Shown in pieces: positions 1-7,808 of a stretch of 13,437 nucleotides of DNA (within the stretch, counting starts at the first letter, position 1; every line of letters starts with the position of its first letter). The translations under genes and the position numbers were made by a program. The notes under the pieces are model-generated. The model did no database searches. It was not told the origin of the DNA and saw nothing but the letters and a program-made list of their open reading frames with translations. The stretch is from Saprospiraceae bacterium (lineage in GTDB: Bacteria > Bacteroidota > Bacteroidia > Chitinophagales > Saprospiraceae): the NCBI GenBank assembly GCA_020630895.1, contig JAHDII010000069.1, forward strand, positions 1 to 13,437, written 5' to 3'.

Positions 1-1383
1 TATTTTTTGAGGTCCATAAATAATAGAATCTTTCAATTCAATTTCCCATGCTATCCCTGATTTTTTTTCAATCGTTTCAAAATCTCCTAATTGATAAGAA
101 AAAATAGATTTTTGCGGAGAAAGATATTCTTTTTCCCACAATAATACTTTATTATTTTGTCCAAATAATTCTCCATTAATATAATGCAAACTTCCTTTTA
201 ACTCTTTGTCTTTAATTTTTGAAGTAATGCCATGAGTAAAATTATATTCAGAAAAACTTAAATTTGAAATATATTCATTCAATACATTTTGAATTCCTAT
301 TTTCGTTTCAGAAAAAATAATATAATTTCCTACATAAGTAATATATGGATTTTTAATTGTAGGAAAATAAGGCAACATATTTACTTCTATAGAAATATCA
401 TTTACTGCTATTCGATGAATAGAGAATAATGGATCATTCATTTGTTCCAACACAGGATATTCATGAATTATTTTTTGATATTTATTAGCAATATCATTTT
501 TACATTTTATGATACATAAAATATTTTCTCCATGAATTAAATGGTTCGTAAGAACACTTGAATAAATAAATTCTTTTTGCTCTTCTAATATTTTTTCTAA
601 GGGAGAATCTATTTTTTTTGAATCACCTAAGTAAGAATGAAAACCGATATAACGTGATGTTGTAGGTAATACTGATCGAAAATAAATCCAAGTAGTATCT
701 GCAAATGTAGCATAATGTGATTCATTATACATTATTCCTTCAAATAAATTTCTAGATGAATATTTCCCTATTATTTTATATTTTTCTTGAGGAATAAATT
801 TGAATTGCTGAAATGATTTTCCATTTATAGATTTTATAATATCATTATGATCTTTGATATAATAGTTTTCTTTTTTCATTGATAAAATTTCAGGCAATTC
901 TTGGGCTAATGATTTTGCTTTTCCTGACAAACACAATAAAGATTCTTCTATTAAATATCCAAAAGGAGAAATGAATAATATATTTTTATCATACGCGAGT
1001 TTTATTTTCTTTTCTTTAAGATCATAAATTTTCCAATGATTGAATTCATAAATTTTTGAAGGGTATTTCTCTTGTATTTTTTTCCATATTTTTGAAGAAC
1101 ATTCAATCATTATTAAAGGTTCATTTCTTTTAGACATTGCTCTAATTAAAGAATTATCTTGAGGCAAATTCTCTAAAATATTTTTTGCCCATGCCCATTG
1201 TTTTTCATTATTATTTTCTATATTATTATTTGTAAAATGAAATTCTGAAATAATTGAAGGAATAGAATTTAATATATTATTTTTATGCTTTGAACAAGAA
1301 ATAAAACTGTTCAAAAAAATATTAAAGATCAAAAAAACAATTATTATATTTATTTTGTTATTTGAGTACATTTTAAAATTCAT
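1..1383 (-). CDS. Putative lipoprotein, C-terminus beyond the left edge
   Basis: Reading the minus strand from the ATG at 1383 gives 461 uninterrupted codons to the window edge, so the gene is real but incomplete. A second in-frame ATG at 1371 (Met5) is an equally good start. Residues 11-29 are hydrophobic and end in Phe-Ile-Ser-Cys, a plausible lipobox with Cys30 as the lipidated residue, although Phe replaces the usual Leu. The protein is thus probably anchored in a membrane and faces the periplasm. I do not recognise the family with certainty. The part near residues 340-420, with its 'YVGNYIIFSE' stretch and following helix, is reminiscent of DUF3352-like Bacteroidota proteins. The 'GIAWEIELKD' stretch near the edge looks like the start of a beta-propeller-type C-terminal half; that part is inference. 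The gene diverges from the DUF423 gene, and a perfect TAnnTTTG box lies just upstream. Confidence 0.8.
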   Translation of the reverse strand, partial: MNFKMYSNNKINIIIVFLIFNIFLNSFISCSKHKNNILNSIPSIISEFHFTNNNIENNNEKQWAWAKNILENLPQDNSLIRAMSKRNEPLIMIECSSKIWKKIQEKYPSKIYEFNHWKIYDLKEKKIKLAYDKNILFISPFGYLIEESLLCLSGKAKSLAQELPEILSMKKENYYIKDHNDIIKSINGKSFQQFKFIPQEKYKIIGKYSSRNLFEGIMYNESHYATFADTTWIYFRSVLPTTSRYIGFHSYLGDSKKIDSPLEKILEEQKEFIYSSVLTNHLIHGENILCIIKCKNDIANKYQKIIHEYPVLEQMNDPLFSIHRIAVNDISIEVNMLPYFPTIKNPYITYVGNYIIFSETKIGIQNVLNEYISNLSFSEYNFTHGITSKIKDKELKGSLHYINGELFGQNNKVLLWEKEYLSPQKSIFSYQLGDFETIEKKSGIAWEIELKDSIIYGPQKI

Positions 1384-1403
1384 TTTTTAAATTTACATTT
1401 CTA

Positions 1404-1411
1404 CAAATCTA
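1404..1411 (-). promoter_or_regulatory. Candidate -7 promoter box for the lipoprotein gene
   Basis: On the minus strand these bases read TAGATTTG, a perfect match to the Bacteroidota -7 consensus TAnnTTTG. It would place a transcript start near 1397, about 14 bases before the ATG at 1383 or 26 before the ATG at 1371. The box includes the first base of the divergent DUF423 start codon. I see no convincing TTG element 17-23 bases further upstream, so the call rests on the -7 box alone. Confidence 0.4.
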
Positions 1412-1821
1412 TGAAAAATCAAGATAAAACATTATTAATCATTGCTTGTATTTTTGGAATATTAGCAATTGTCTTAGGAGCATTTGGTGCTCATGGATTA
1501 GAATCTACCTTCAAAAAAAATAATATCCCTTTAGAAAGACTTAATGCTTACCACACTGGAATTGAATATCATTTCTATCATACTTTTGCTATATTTTTAA
1601 GTGTACTTCTTCATTCTTTTGCTTCAAATTTAAGAAAAATTGCAGGATGGTTTTTTATTATTGGAATCATATTTTTTTCAGGTTCATTATATTTATTATC
1701 TTGTCGCGATTTAATTCATGTTCCTACATCTATTTTAGGACCATTAACTCCAATTGGAGGAACACTTTTTATTATCGGATGGTGTATTTTATTATGGAGT
1801 ATTATCAAAAACAAAAATTAA
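1411..1821 (+). CDS. DUF423 family membrane protein
   Basis: This 136-residue protein has four hydrophobic membrane segments, at about residues 8-27, 53-69, 76-97 and 111-131. It carries the family hallmarks: 'GAFGAHGL' at the end of the first helix, a short polar stretch with 'YHTGIEYHFYHT', then 'FSGSLYLL' and 'GPLTPIGG' in the third and fourth helix regions. These match DUF423 (YgdD-like) proteins, small inner-membrane proteins of unknown biochemical role. The length is normal for the family and nothing is missing. The leader is very short because the divergent lipoprotein gene starts 27 bases away; TACATTTC at 1394-1401 is a one-mismatch -7 box. The M32 peptidase gene starts 4 bases after the stop, so the two are almost certainly cotranscribed. 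Confidence 0.92.
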   Translation: MKNQDKTLLIIACIFGILAIVLGAFGAHGLESTFKKNNIPLERLNAYHTGIEYHFYHTFAIFLSVLLHSFASNLRKIAGWFFIIGIIFFSGSLYLLSCRDLIHVPTSILGPLTPIGGTLFIIGWCILLWSIIKNKN

Positions 1822-1825
1822 AATC

Positions 1826-3322
1826 ATGAAAAAGGAATATCAAAAATTTACAAATACATTAAGAAAAATTTCAGATATTAATCATGCTATTTCTTTATTA
1901 GGATGGGATAAAGAAGTGAATATGCCAAAAAAAGGAGCTGCTTTTCGTTCACAACAAGTAGCTACACTTTCTGCTATTTCGCATGAAATGTTTGTTGATC
2001 CTCAATTTATAAAAGAAGTATCTGAATTATTAAAAAATAAAAAGAAGTTCAAATTAAAAGAAAGAAAAAATATTGAATTGATTGCAAAAAGGCAAGAACG
2101 TTCAAGTAAGTTAAGTACAGATTTTGTAATTAGAAATTCTAATATTATTTCAGAAGCTTATCATAAATGGTTAGAAGCTCGTGCGGCTAAAGATTATTCT
2201 ATTTTTAAAGATTCTTTAAAAAAATTAGTTGATATCAAAAAAGAAGAATGTGAAATTGTAGGATATAAAGATCATCCTTATGAAGCTCTTTTAGATCAAT
2301 ATGAACCTGGAGCAAAAGTTGCTGATTTAGATATTTTATTTGCAGATGTAAAAGCTCAGTTAATCAAATTTTGTAAAAAAATAGATGAACAAAAACAAGT
2401 AGATGATAGTTGTTTAAAAAAACATTTTCCTAAAGAAAAACAATGGGATTTTGGTCTTGAAATTTTAAAACGTATGGGTTATGATTTTGATGCTGGACGT
2501 CAAGATATTTCTCCCCACCCTTTTACTACTAATTTTGCTCCAACAGATGTAAGAGTGACTACTCGAATTGATGAAAAAAATTTTGGTAGCATGACATGGA
2601 GTTGCATTCATGAAGGAGGTCATGCTTTATACGAACAAGGATTACCTAGTGAAGATTATGGTCTTCCTTCAGGACGAGCAGTATCTTTAGGAATACATGA
2701 ATCACAATCACGACTTTGGGAAAATAACGTAGGACGTTCTTTGCCTTTTTGGGAAGCTAATATGAGTTTAGTAAAAAAATATTTTCCTAAAAATTTAAAA
2801 GGAGTGGGTCCTGAAAAATTTTTCAAAGCGATTAATAAAGTAAGCCCGAGTTTAATTCGTGTAGAGTCTGATGAGTTATATTATCATTTTCATATTTTAA
2901 TTCGTTATGAAATTGAAAAAGGATTATTAGAAGGAACTTATTCTACAGATAATTTAAACGAAATTTGGAATGAAAAATATAAAGAATATTTAGGTGTAAA
3001 AGTTCCCAATGATACACAAGGAATTCTTCAAGATATTCATTGGGCTTATGGTAGTATTGGATATTTTCCTACTTATTCTTTAGGTAGTTTTTATGCGGCT
3101 CAATTTTATGCTCAAGCCAAAAAAGAAATTAGAGGATTAGAAAAACAAATTGAAAGAGGAGAAAATGAAAAATTATTAGAATGGCTTAGAAAAAATATTC
3201 ATCAATATGGTAGTGTATATTCTTCCGAAGAATTATGCAAAAAAATTACTGGCGAAGGATTAAATTTTAAATATTTCATGAAGTATGCTAGAAAAAAATA
3301 TAAAGCGGTTTATGATATGTAG
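1826..3322 (+). CDS. M32 family metallocarboxypeptidase (carboxypeptidase Taq type)
   Basis: This is a 498-residue zinc-dependent carboxypeptidase of family M32, a cytoplasmic enzyme that removes C-terminal residues from peptides. The zinc motif is His262-Glu-Gly-Gly-His266, with the catalytic Glu263. The third zinc ligand is Glu292 in the family motif 'IHESQSR'. Other signatures are 'LGWDKEVNMP' near the N-terminus and 'DQYEPG' near residue 155; the C-terminal part contains 'LGSFYAAQFY'. Length and motif order are those of intact family members. I chose the ATG at 1826, which gives 'MKKEYQKF'. The reading frame can be extended to 1754, but that extension overlaps the DUF423 gene and looks non-native. 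The gene lies 4 bases after the DUF423 stop and is closed by the hairpin at 3350-3383. Confidence 0.96.
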   Translation: MKKEYQKFTNTLRKISDINHAISLLGWDKEVNMPKKGAAFRSQQVATLSAISHEMFVDPQFIKEVSELLKNKKKFKLKERKNIELIAKRQERSSKLSTDFVIRNSNIISEAYHKWLEARAAKDYSIFKDSLKKLVDIKKEECEIVGYKDHPYEALLDQYEPGAKVADLDILFADVKAQLIKFCKKIDEQKQVDDSCLKKHFPKEKQWDFGLEILKRMGYDFDAGRQDISPHPFTTNFAPTDVRVTTRIDEKNFGSMTWSCIHEGGHALYEQGLPSEDYGLPSGRAVSLGIHESQSRLWENNVGRSLPFWEANMSLVKKYFPKNLKGVGPEKFFKAINKVSPSLIRVESDELYYHFHILIRYEIEKGLLEGTYSTDNLNEIWNEKYKEYLGVKVPNDTQGILQDIHWAYGSIGYFPTYSLGSFYAAQFYAQAKKEIRGLEKQIERGENEKLLEWLRKNIHQYGSVYSSEELCKKITGEGLNFKYFMKYARKKYKAVYDM

Positions 3323-3349
3323 TTAGAACCTAGATTAAAGAAAAATAAT

Positions 3350-3383
3350 GGGTTACATTTTGTAAGATGTAACCCTTTTTATT
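3350..3383 (+). terminator. Intrinsic terminator after the M32 peptidase gene
   Basis: A perfect 9-bp stem (GGGTTACAT at 3350-3358 with ATGTAACCC at 3367-3375) encloses an 8-base loop and is followed at once by TTTTTATTTT. It starts 27 bases after the stop codon and has the strongest G+C cluster nearby. It separates the DUF423-peptidase operon from the parvulin-like gene. Confidence 0.88.
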
Positions 3384-3412
3384 TTATACGTTCTTTATAA
3401 AAAATTGATCTT

Positions 3413-3820
3413 ATGAAAAATTTACTTCTTATTTTATTCTTATGTTTTTCCATTTCGTCTTATGGACAACAATCTCCGCATTCTATTTATATAGGATATA
3501 CTAAAGCTCAAATCAAAGCTAAAGAAAAAATAAAAAAAGCTCAAAAAGAATTACAAGAAGGAATTGATTTTTGTACTGTTTTTGAAAAATATTCTGATAA
3601 TACTTTGTTTTGGAAATGTGGTAAAATTTCAAGTACAGGAGAAATGCCTAGAACACGATATTTTTATAATACTTTAAAAAATTTACCTCTAGGAACAATT
3701 TCAGATATTGTTCAAAGTCAATTTGGTTTTCATTTATTCAAAAAAGAAAAAATAAATGATACTATTATTTATAGAGAAATATTAGTAAGTGTAAGTGATA
3801 CAAATTCTGAATCAGAGTAA
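3413..3820 (+). CDS. Small secreted parvulin-like (PpiC/rotamase) protein
   Basis: This 135-residue protein has a signal peptide (about residues 1-18, ending 'SSYGQQ'), so it acts in the periplasm or at the cell surface. The rest fits a single parvulin-type peptidyl-prolyl isomerase domain. It has a first helix with 'KIKKAQKELQEGIDFCTVFEKYS', interrupted here to note that the 'EGIDF..VFEKYSD' part is typical. It then has a 'GKISSTGEMP' segment where the family has GGdLG, and 'LPLGTISDIVQSQFGFHLF' at residues 91-109 with the family His at 107. The first-strand HILV motif is replaced by 'IYIGYT', which removes the first catalytic-site His. Activity is therefore doubtful, and a binding role is possible. 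It lacks the SurA/PrsA chaperone arms. Its stop codon is one base from the stop of the convergent ABC permease gene. Confidence 0.75.
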   Translation: MKNLLLILFLCFSISSYGQQSPHSIYIGYTKAQIKAKEKIKKAQKELQEGIDFCTVFEKYSDNTLFWKCGKISSTGEMPRTRYFYNTLKNLPLGTISDIVQSQFGFHLFKKEKINDTIIYREILVSVSDTNSESE

Positions 3821-3821
3821 T

Positions 3822-4655
3822 CTACAAATCTGATTTTTTGAATCTCAAATAAGATAGTCCTAAAAACAGTGCAATATATCCTATAGAAACAATTACAGCT
3901 TGAGTAGGATTTAGAAAAAATTGAAATCCATTTTCTCTAGAAAAATCTTCTACTAAATTTTCTGCCATCATCAAAGGAATAGGAACTAAATCTTCTATTG
4001 TATTCATGGGCATAAATTGAACTGCTTGAATTTTATACCAGCCAATTAAAGACCAACGAATTGCCATTTCTAAAAAGAAGGTATATACCAAAAAGACAAT
4101 CATAGATAAAGCCATGCTTCTGAAAAGCCAACCTAGAAAAAAGGCAAAAGACATATATCCCATACATTGTAAAAAATAACGTGGAACGACTTCAAATCCT
4201 TCAAATACTTTTCCTATACTATGAATATAGCCCGTTGAAAAATAACCTGAAATGAACGCAACTATCATATAATATAGCGTTGCAAATAATGCCAATGCTA
4301 TAAGCATATTCACTTTTGCAATAAAAAATTCCTTTCGAGTTAATCCTGTTATAATACTTTTACGAAGCGTTTTATAACTCACTTCATTGGTAATAATAAA
4401 AATACCTATAATTCCTAAACAAAAGAAATTGAGCCAATTACCTGCATAACCTAGAGTTTCCCAAACATAAGGAAATATGAAAGGATTAGGAACAACATCT
4501 CCTCCTACTTGGTTTCCAAATTTATTGGCATAATACCTTATAACAGCAGCTAAAGTGATAATAAAAGGTAAACTAAACACATAAAGACCAATAAGAACTT
4601 TAAATGTTCGGTATGATTTTAATTTTTTCCACTCTAAGAGTAATAAATGGAGCAT
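3822..4655 (-). CDS. ABC-2 type transporter permease subunit
   Basis: This 277-residue protein has about six membrane segments (near 19-38, 72-90, 115-137, 160-178, 181-199 and 252-271). Between the second and third lies the typical ABC-2 permease loop 'EVSYKTLRKSIITGLTRKEF' (residues 91-110), which in this family precedes the next membrane helix and contacts the ATPase. The N-terminal 'EWKKLKSYRTFK' is also usual for ABC-2 permeases related to the GldF/NatB class. The substrate cannot be inferred. No ATP-binding subunit is encoded on either side within the window, so the partner must be elsewhere. No clear TAnnTTTG promoter is visible upstream; a 16-bp palindrome lies 77 bases before the start. 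Confidence 0.85.
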   Translation of the reverse strand: MLHLLLLEWKKLKSYRTFKVLIGLYVFSLPFIITLAAVIRYYANKFGNQVGGDVVPNPFIFPYVWETLGYAGNWLNFFCLGIIGIFIITNEVSYKTLRKSIITGLTRKEFFIAKVNMLIALALFATLYYMIVAFISGYFSTGYIHSIGKVFEGFEVVPRYFLQCMGYMSFAFFLGWLFRSMALSMIVFLVYTFFLEMAIRWSLIGWYKIQAVQFMPMNTIEDLVPIPLMMAENLVEDFSRENGFQFFLNPTQAVIVSIGYIALFLGLSYLRFKKSDL

Positions 4656-4731
4656 ATTCTCAATTTTTTCCCAAGATACTTATCTCTGACAAAGAAAGGA
4701 AATCTATTCTTCATTTTCAACTCTATTTATC

Positions 4732-4747
4732 AAATTTCATGAAATTT
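4732..4747. repeat. Perfect 16-bp palindrome upstream of the ABC permease gene
   Basis: AAATTTCATGAAATTT equals its own reverse complement. It lies 77 bases upstream of the permease start codon, in a 252-base gap with no gene. It could be a dimeric-repressor site, but in such A+T-rich DNA a chance palindrome is quite possible. Confidence 0.3.
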
Positions 4748-4792
4748 TAAATTCTAATTTTCCTACAAAGACAATTCATTTGCTTAAATTGT

Positions 4793-4817
4793 TGTTTGTT
4801 TTTTCCAAAAACAAACA
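4793..4817. repeat. Inverted repeat with 11-bp arms and 3-base loop
   Basis: TGTTTGTTTTT at 4793-4803 pairs perfectly with AAAAACAAACA at 4807-4817. It lies about 90 bases downstream of the stop of the VWA protein gene. It may form a hairpin at the end of that minus-strand transcript, but the bases after it (ACAATTTAAG on the minus strand) are not a U-tract, so it is not a standard terminator. The rest of the gap 4656-4907 holds nothing else I can identify. Confidence 0.35.
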
Positions 4818-4907
4818 TGATATTTTAAGTATTTCTAAGTTGATACATTTCTTAGAGTCAATAAGAATGACTAAAGATCTGAATTTTATTTTTGGCTGGT
4901 TTGATTT

Positions 4908-7007
4908 TTAATATCCTCCATAAAATCTTCTCATAAACCATTCTATTCCAAGCAAAGATACAAGGAGCCAAAATATCCATTTTAAATGAATTACTGAACG
5001 AGTTTTTAAGGTAGAATATAAAACAGGTTTTACTTCATCTTTAGCATCAATAATTGAAATTAATGAATCAATAGCATTCGGATAAATAACATCTCCACCA
5101 AATTGTTGAGCTAAAACTCTAAGCATTCCATGATCTGCTGTAGTTTCAAATCGTTCTAACTGAACCGGGCGAACACTAAATTTTCCATTATAAATTAATT
5201 GCTGATTATTATAATTGACTAAACCTTTAATATTATAATTTCCAGGAGGAAAAAATCCTGCATTTAATGTATAGGCATTACTTACTTTATTAAATGTAAA
5301 ATTAAAATTCTTACCATCTTCATTTGTAATCGTTAAAGCAGCATCGGGAGTATTGATCAATTCATAACTATCATTATATAATTCAGCATCTAAAAGAATA
5401 GGTTCATTTTCATTAAAAATATTTTTAGCCACACTGACTCTAAACTTTCTTTTATCTTCTTTTAAAGTTAAATACGTCATGGATTTACTTAATAATTCAT
5501 CAAAAACAAAATGATTTTGATGTTGCATAAAATCAAATAATTTCCATTTCCAAATTCCTTCGGCTGCTAAAACGCCAATTTTAATTTTATTTACTTCTCC
5601 AAAAGCTAGAAGAGGATATTTAGTTTCTACCGAACCAATTTTTTGATATAATAAAACTTGTGCATCACCCGAAGCTTTATAATCTCCAAAAGGAGAAGTG
5701 AGAGGATTAAATTTAGGCAATTCTCTTTTTAAATTTTCATCTATTTTAAATAAATTAAATAATGGATTGATCACTGCCTGAACATTATTAGTAGAAGCTG
5801 TTCCTCCTTTAATATTTACAATAGGTTGAACTTTTCCTATTTTAGACATATCCGTTTGTGTTCCTACAATATATAATCGAGGAATATTTTTATCATATAA
5901 TGTTTTTAATATCCCTGAAATATTTTTTAATTGACTAGGTAATTGATGTAAAATTACAAAATCATATGCAGCAACATTTACATCTTTTTGTGCTATGTAT
6001 GCTACATCTACTTGATAATTTTTATTTTTTAAAACACTTGTTTTAATTGCTGAAATATCTGGATGAGGAGAATTAGCTAAAATTAATATTTTTTGCCTCG
6101 CATCTAAAACATCAATAAAAATATCTTTGGTATTATTAATTGTAGTGACTTCATTTGCTACAGGACTTAAAGAAATTCTATATCGTTGTACTCCTGCTAC
6201 ATCAGCATCTAAAATAATTTCTTTTGTCGTAAAAAATTGATTTTTGATAATTGTAATAGGTTCTGTTTTTAGAGGAATTGTTTTTCCTCCAACAACCTTA
6301 CTAATTTTTAAATTGGTAGGAGCATTTGCACAATTTCTTGCAGCAATATCTATCTGTAAACTAAACTTATCTCCTAAATATGCAATTTTATTATGAAAGA
6401 CTCTTTTTAATACTAGGTCTTTATCAGGAATAGTATCACCTAATGCAATAGGAAAAACGGGCGCAGCTAATTTTGCTCCAGAATAAATAGGATTACTTCC
6501 TTCGTTATAAACGCCATCTGTAGCTATAATAACAGCTCCTAAATTTTGCCCTGTATATCTATCATAAATTTCTGTAAATAATTCAGAAACATTGGTTACT
6601 TTATCATTAAATTGATAATCAATTCCTTCTTTAATTTCTTCACCAAAAGAAAAAGTTTGTAATTCATATTTTTCTTTTAATTGAGATTCTAAGTTTTGTA
6701 TTTTTTGTACATAAGCTAAAGAATCTTCTTGGTTCATATCATTCAAAATAGATTCTGAATGATCTTGAGCTAATACAACAACAGGTTTTTTAGCTTCAGA
6801 AACTAAAGACTTTAATAATGGAGATAATAGTAATAAACAAATAATAGTTACAGATAAGAATCTAAAAATACCCAATAAAATATTGAGCCATTTTGATTGT
6901 TCTCTAAATGTTTTATTCCTAAAATATAATGCTGTTGCATATATAATTCCTGCTAACACACAAAGTGCTACAAACCAAATGGGATATTGAAAAGCGATAT
7001 TTGTCAA
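4908..7007 (-). CDS. VWA-domain membrane protein with MIDAS motif
   Basis: This 699-residue protein belongs to the large BatA-like VWA membrane proteins of Bacteroidota, here in the long form. Two membrane helices open it (about 9-29 and 41-65). A von Willebrand factor A domain follows, from about residue 75 to 190. Its metal-binding MIDAS residues are all present: Asp82-x-Ser84-x-Ser86, a Thr near 138, and Asp164 in 'ATDG'. The middle (about 190-300) looks like beta-sandwich repeats. Residues 304-360 resemble a class I glutamine-amidotransferase-like fold ('KILILANSPHPDISAI'), without visible catalytic residues. A single helix (about 672-692) closes it, so the large loop faces the periplasm. 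VWA proteins of this kind usually bind partner proteins. No BatA/B/D or MoxR gene is adjacent. The gene has its own upstream gap with a perfect -7 box. Confidence 0.85.
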   Translation of the reverse strand: MTNIAFQYPIWFVALCVLAGIIYATALYFRNKTFREQSKWLNILLGIFRFLSVTIICLLLLSPLLKSLVSEAKKPVVVLAQDHSESILNDMNQEDSLAYVQKIQNLESQLKEKYELQTFSFGEEIKEGIDYQFNDKVTNVSELFTEIYDRYTGQNLGAVIIATDGVYNEGSNPIYSGAKLAAPVFPIALGDTIPDKDLVLKRVFHNKIAYLGDKFSLQIDIAARNCANAPTNLKISKVVGGKTIPLKTEPITIIKNQFFTTKEIILDADVAGVQRYRISLSPVANEVTTINNTKDIFIDVLDARQKILILANSPHPDISAIKTSVLKNKNYQVDVAYIAQKDVNVAAYDFVILHQLPSQLKNISGILKTLYDKNIPRLYIVGTQTDMSKIGKVQPIVNIKGGTASTNNVQAVINPLFNLFKIDENLKRELPKFNPLTSPFGDYKASGDAQVLLYQKIGSVETKYPLLAFGEVNKIKIGVLAAEGIWKWKLFDFMQHQNHFVFDELLSKSMTYLTLKEDKRKFRVSVAKNIFNENEPILLDAELYNDSYELINTPDAALTITNEDGKNFNFTFNKVSNAYTLNAGFFPPGNYNIKGLVNYNNQQLIYNGKFSVRPVQLERFETTADHGMLRVLAQQFGGDVIYPNAIDSLISIIDAKDEVKPVLYSTLKTRSVIHLKWIFWLLVSLLGIEWFMRRFYGGY

Positions 7008-7102
7008 TGCTGATTTTTTTGTCGAATCTTGTAAATTTATACTTATTTCTACTCTTAGAATAAGATATATTACTTAATACTAGAATATTTAACAATAAAG
7101 TA

Positions 7103-7110
7103 CAAATATA
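7103..7110 (-). promoter_or_regulatory. Candidate -7 promoter box for the VWA protein gene
   Basis: The minus strand reads TATATTTG, a perfect TAnnTTTG match, within the 136-base gap upstream of the VWA protein. It would give a leader of about 90 bases. No good TTG element is seen at the expected distance upstream. Confidence 0.4.
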
Positions 7111-7143
7111 ACAACGTAAATTAAATGAATTAGTTATTCTTGA

Positions 7144-7707
7144 TTACTTATTTTTCTTTTTATTCCTCCAAGTATTGTACCGTTTTACTATACTTAGCAA
7201 ATCTTTGCGTTTGTATTTTCCATTAAGGATATCTTCTTGAAGATCTTTATAATCTGAAAAAAATGAAGCTACCGTCTTTTTAAACCGTAAAGGATTAATT
7301 TCATAAGATTTTCCACCACTTTTCACTAAAAATGTTTGAGTAAAGCCCATTATTTTGTCTGTATTCCAATATTCTAAAACTTTAACAGGACTTTCTCCTT
7401 CATTTTTGACTTCCATAAAAACGCCTAATCCATAAGAAAGAGAAGGATGGATATCATAAATTCGAGATACAAAATATTGATCTTTTACAAAAAAACCTTT
7501 AATTGTAAATGGACGATATTTGATTTTATCATCATAGCCATCTTCTTTAAAAAGAATTTTTACAGAACGTTGTGCTGGTGTAGAATAATAAATTTTACCA
7601 TACAAAGTATCTAATGAGTTGGTAACAATATATCCCTTTACCCAACCAGGTTGTGCTTGGAGAAATACAGGAATACTCAGTAGTAAACAAAGATAAATCA
7701 AACGCAT
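7144..7707 (-). CDS. Secreted protein of unknown function
   Basis: This 187-residue protein starts with a clear signal peptide (residues 1-18, cleavage after 'LQA'). The mature part begins 'GWVKGYIVTNSLDTLYGKI'. Its 'GYIV..S.DTLYGKI' pattern, followed by 'ILFKEDG', recurs in many short Bacteroidota exported proteins that have no assigned function. The middle is rich in alternating hydrophobic residues and is probably beta-structure. The C-terminus (about 150-187) is helical and very basic, ending in a Lys/Arg-rich tail. There are no membrane segments after the signal peptide. It is divergent from gldC, with a gap of about 100 bases between start codons. A one-mismatch -7 box (TATATTCG on the minus strand, 7736-7743) may drive it. 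No function can be assigned. Confidence 0.82.
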   Translation of the reverse strand: MRLIYLCLLLSIPVFLQAQPGWVKGYIVTNSLDTLYGKIYYSTPAQRSVKILFKEDGYDDKIKYRPFTIKGFFVKDQYFVSRIYDIHPSLSYGLGVFMEVKNEGESPVKVLEYWNTDKIMGFTQTFLVKSGGKSYEINPLRFKKTVASFFSDYKDLQEDILNGKYKRKDLLSIVKRYNTWRNKKKNK

Positions 7708-7780
7708 GATACTGCTTTATTTTAAGGAATAATAACGAATATATAAAAATCATCTAACTTTATGAAGTTCTGATTTCAAT

Positions 7781-7808
7781 AATGTACTTTTGTAAAAAAA
7801 AGTACATT
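7781..7808. repeat. Perfect 11-bp inverted repeat over the gldC promoter
   Basis: AATGTACTTTT at 7781-7791 and AAAAGTACATT at 7798-7808 are exact reverse complements, separated by 6 bases. The repeat covers the candidate -7 box and ends at the base before the gldC start codon. Because the predicted transcript start lies inside the repeat, it is more likely a DNA operator than an RNA hairpin; this is inference. Confidence 0.55.
7785..7792 (+). promoter_or_regulatory. Candidate -7 promoter box for gldC
   Basis: TACTTTTG is a perfect TAnnTTTG match 17 bases before the gldC ATG at 7809. The transcript would start near 7797-7799, leaving only about 10 bases of leader. The box lies inside the left arm and loop of the inverted repeat at 7781-7808, so a protein bound there would block it. 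Confidence 0.5.

Noticed and set aside
1754..1825. N-terminal extension of the M32 peptidase
   Set aside because: It overlaps the 3' end of the DUF423 gene, and family members begin close to the 'KKEYQKF' segment, so the ATG at 1826 is preferred.
1647..1829. 60-codon open frame on the plus strand inside the DUF423 gene
   Set aside because: It lies wholly within a well-supported gene in another frame and has the Tyr/Phe-rich composition of an out-of-frame A+T-rich translation.
3413..3820. Parvulin-like protein as GldI because gldC is nearby
   Set aside because: GldI is an FKBP-type lipoprotein; this protein has a parvulin pattern, has no lipobox and is over 3 kb from gldC.
7782..7808. Nine-residue N-terminal extension of GldC
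   Set aside because: The upstream ATG lies in the inverted repeat just ahead of the promoter box, and the added residues do not fit the family.
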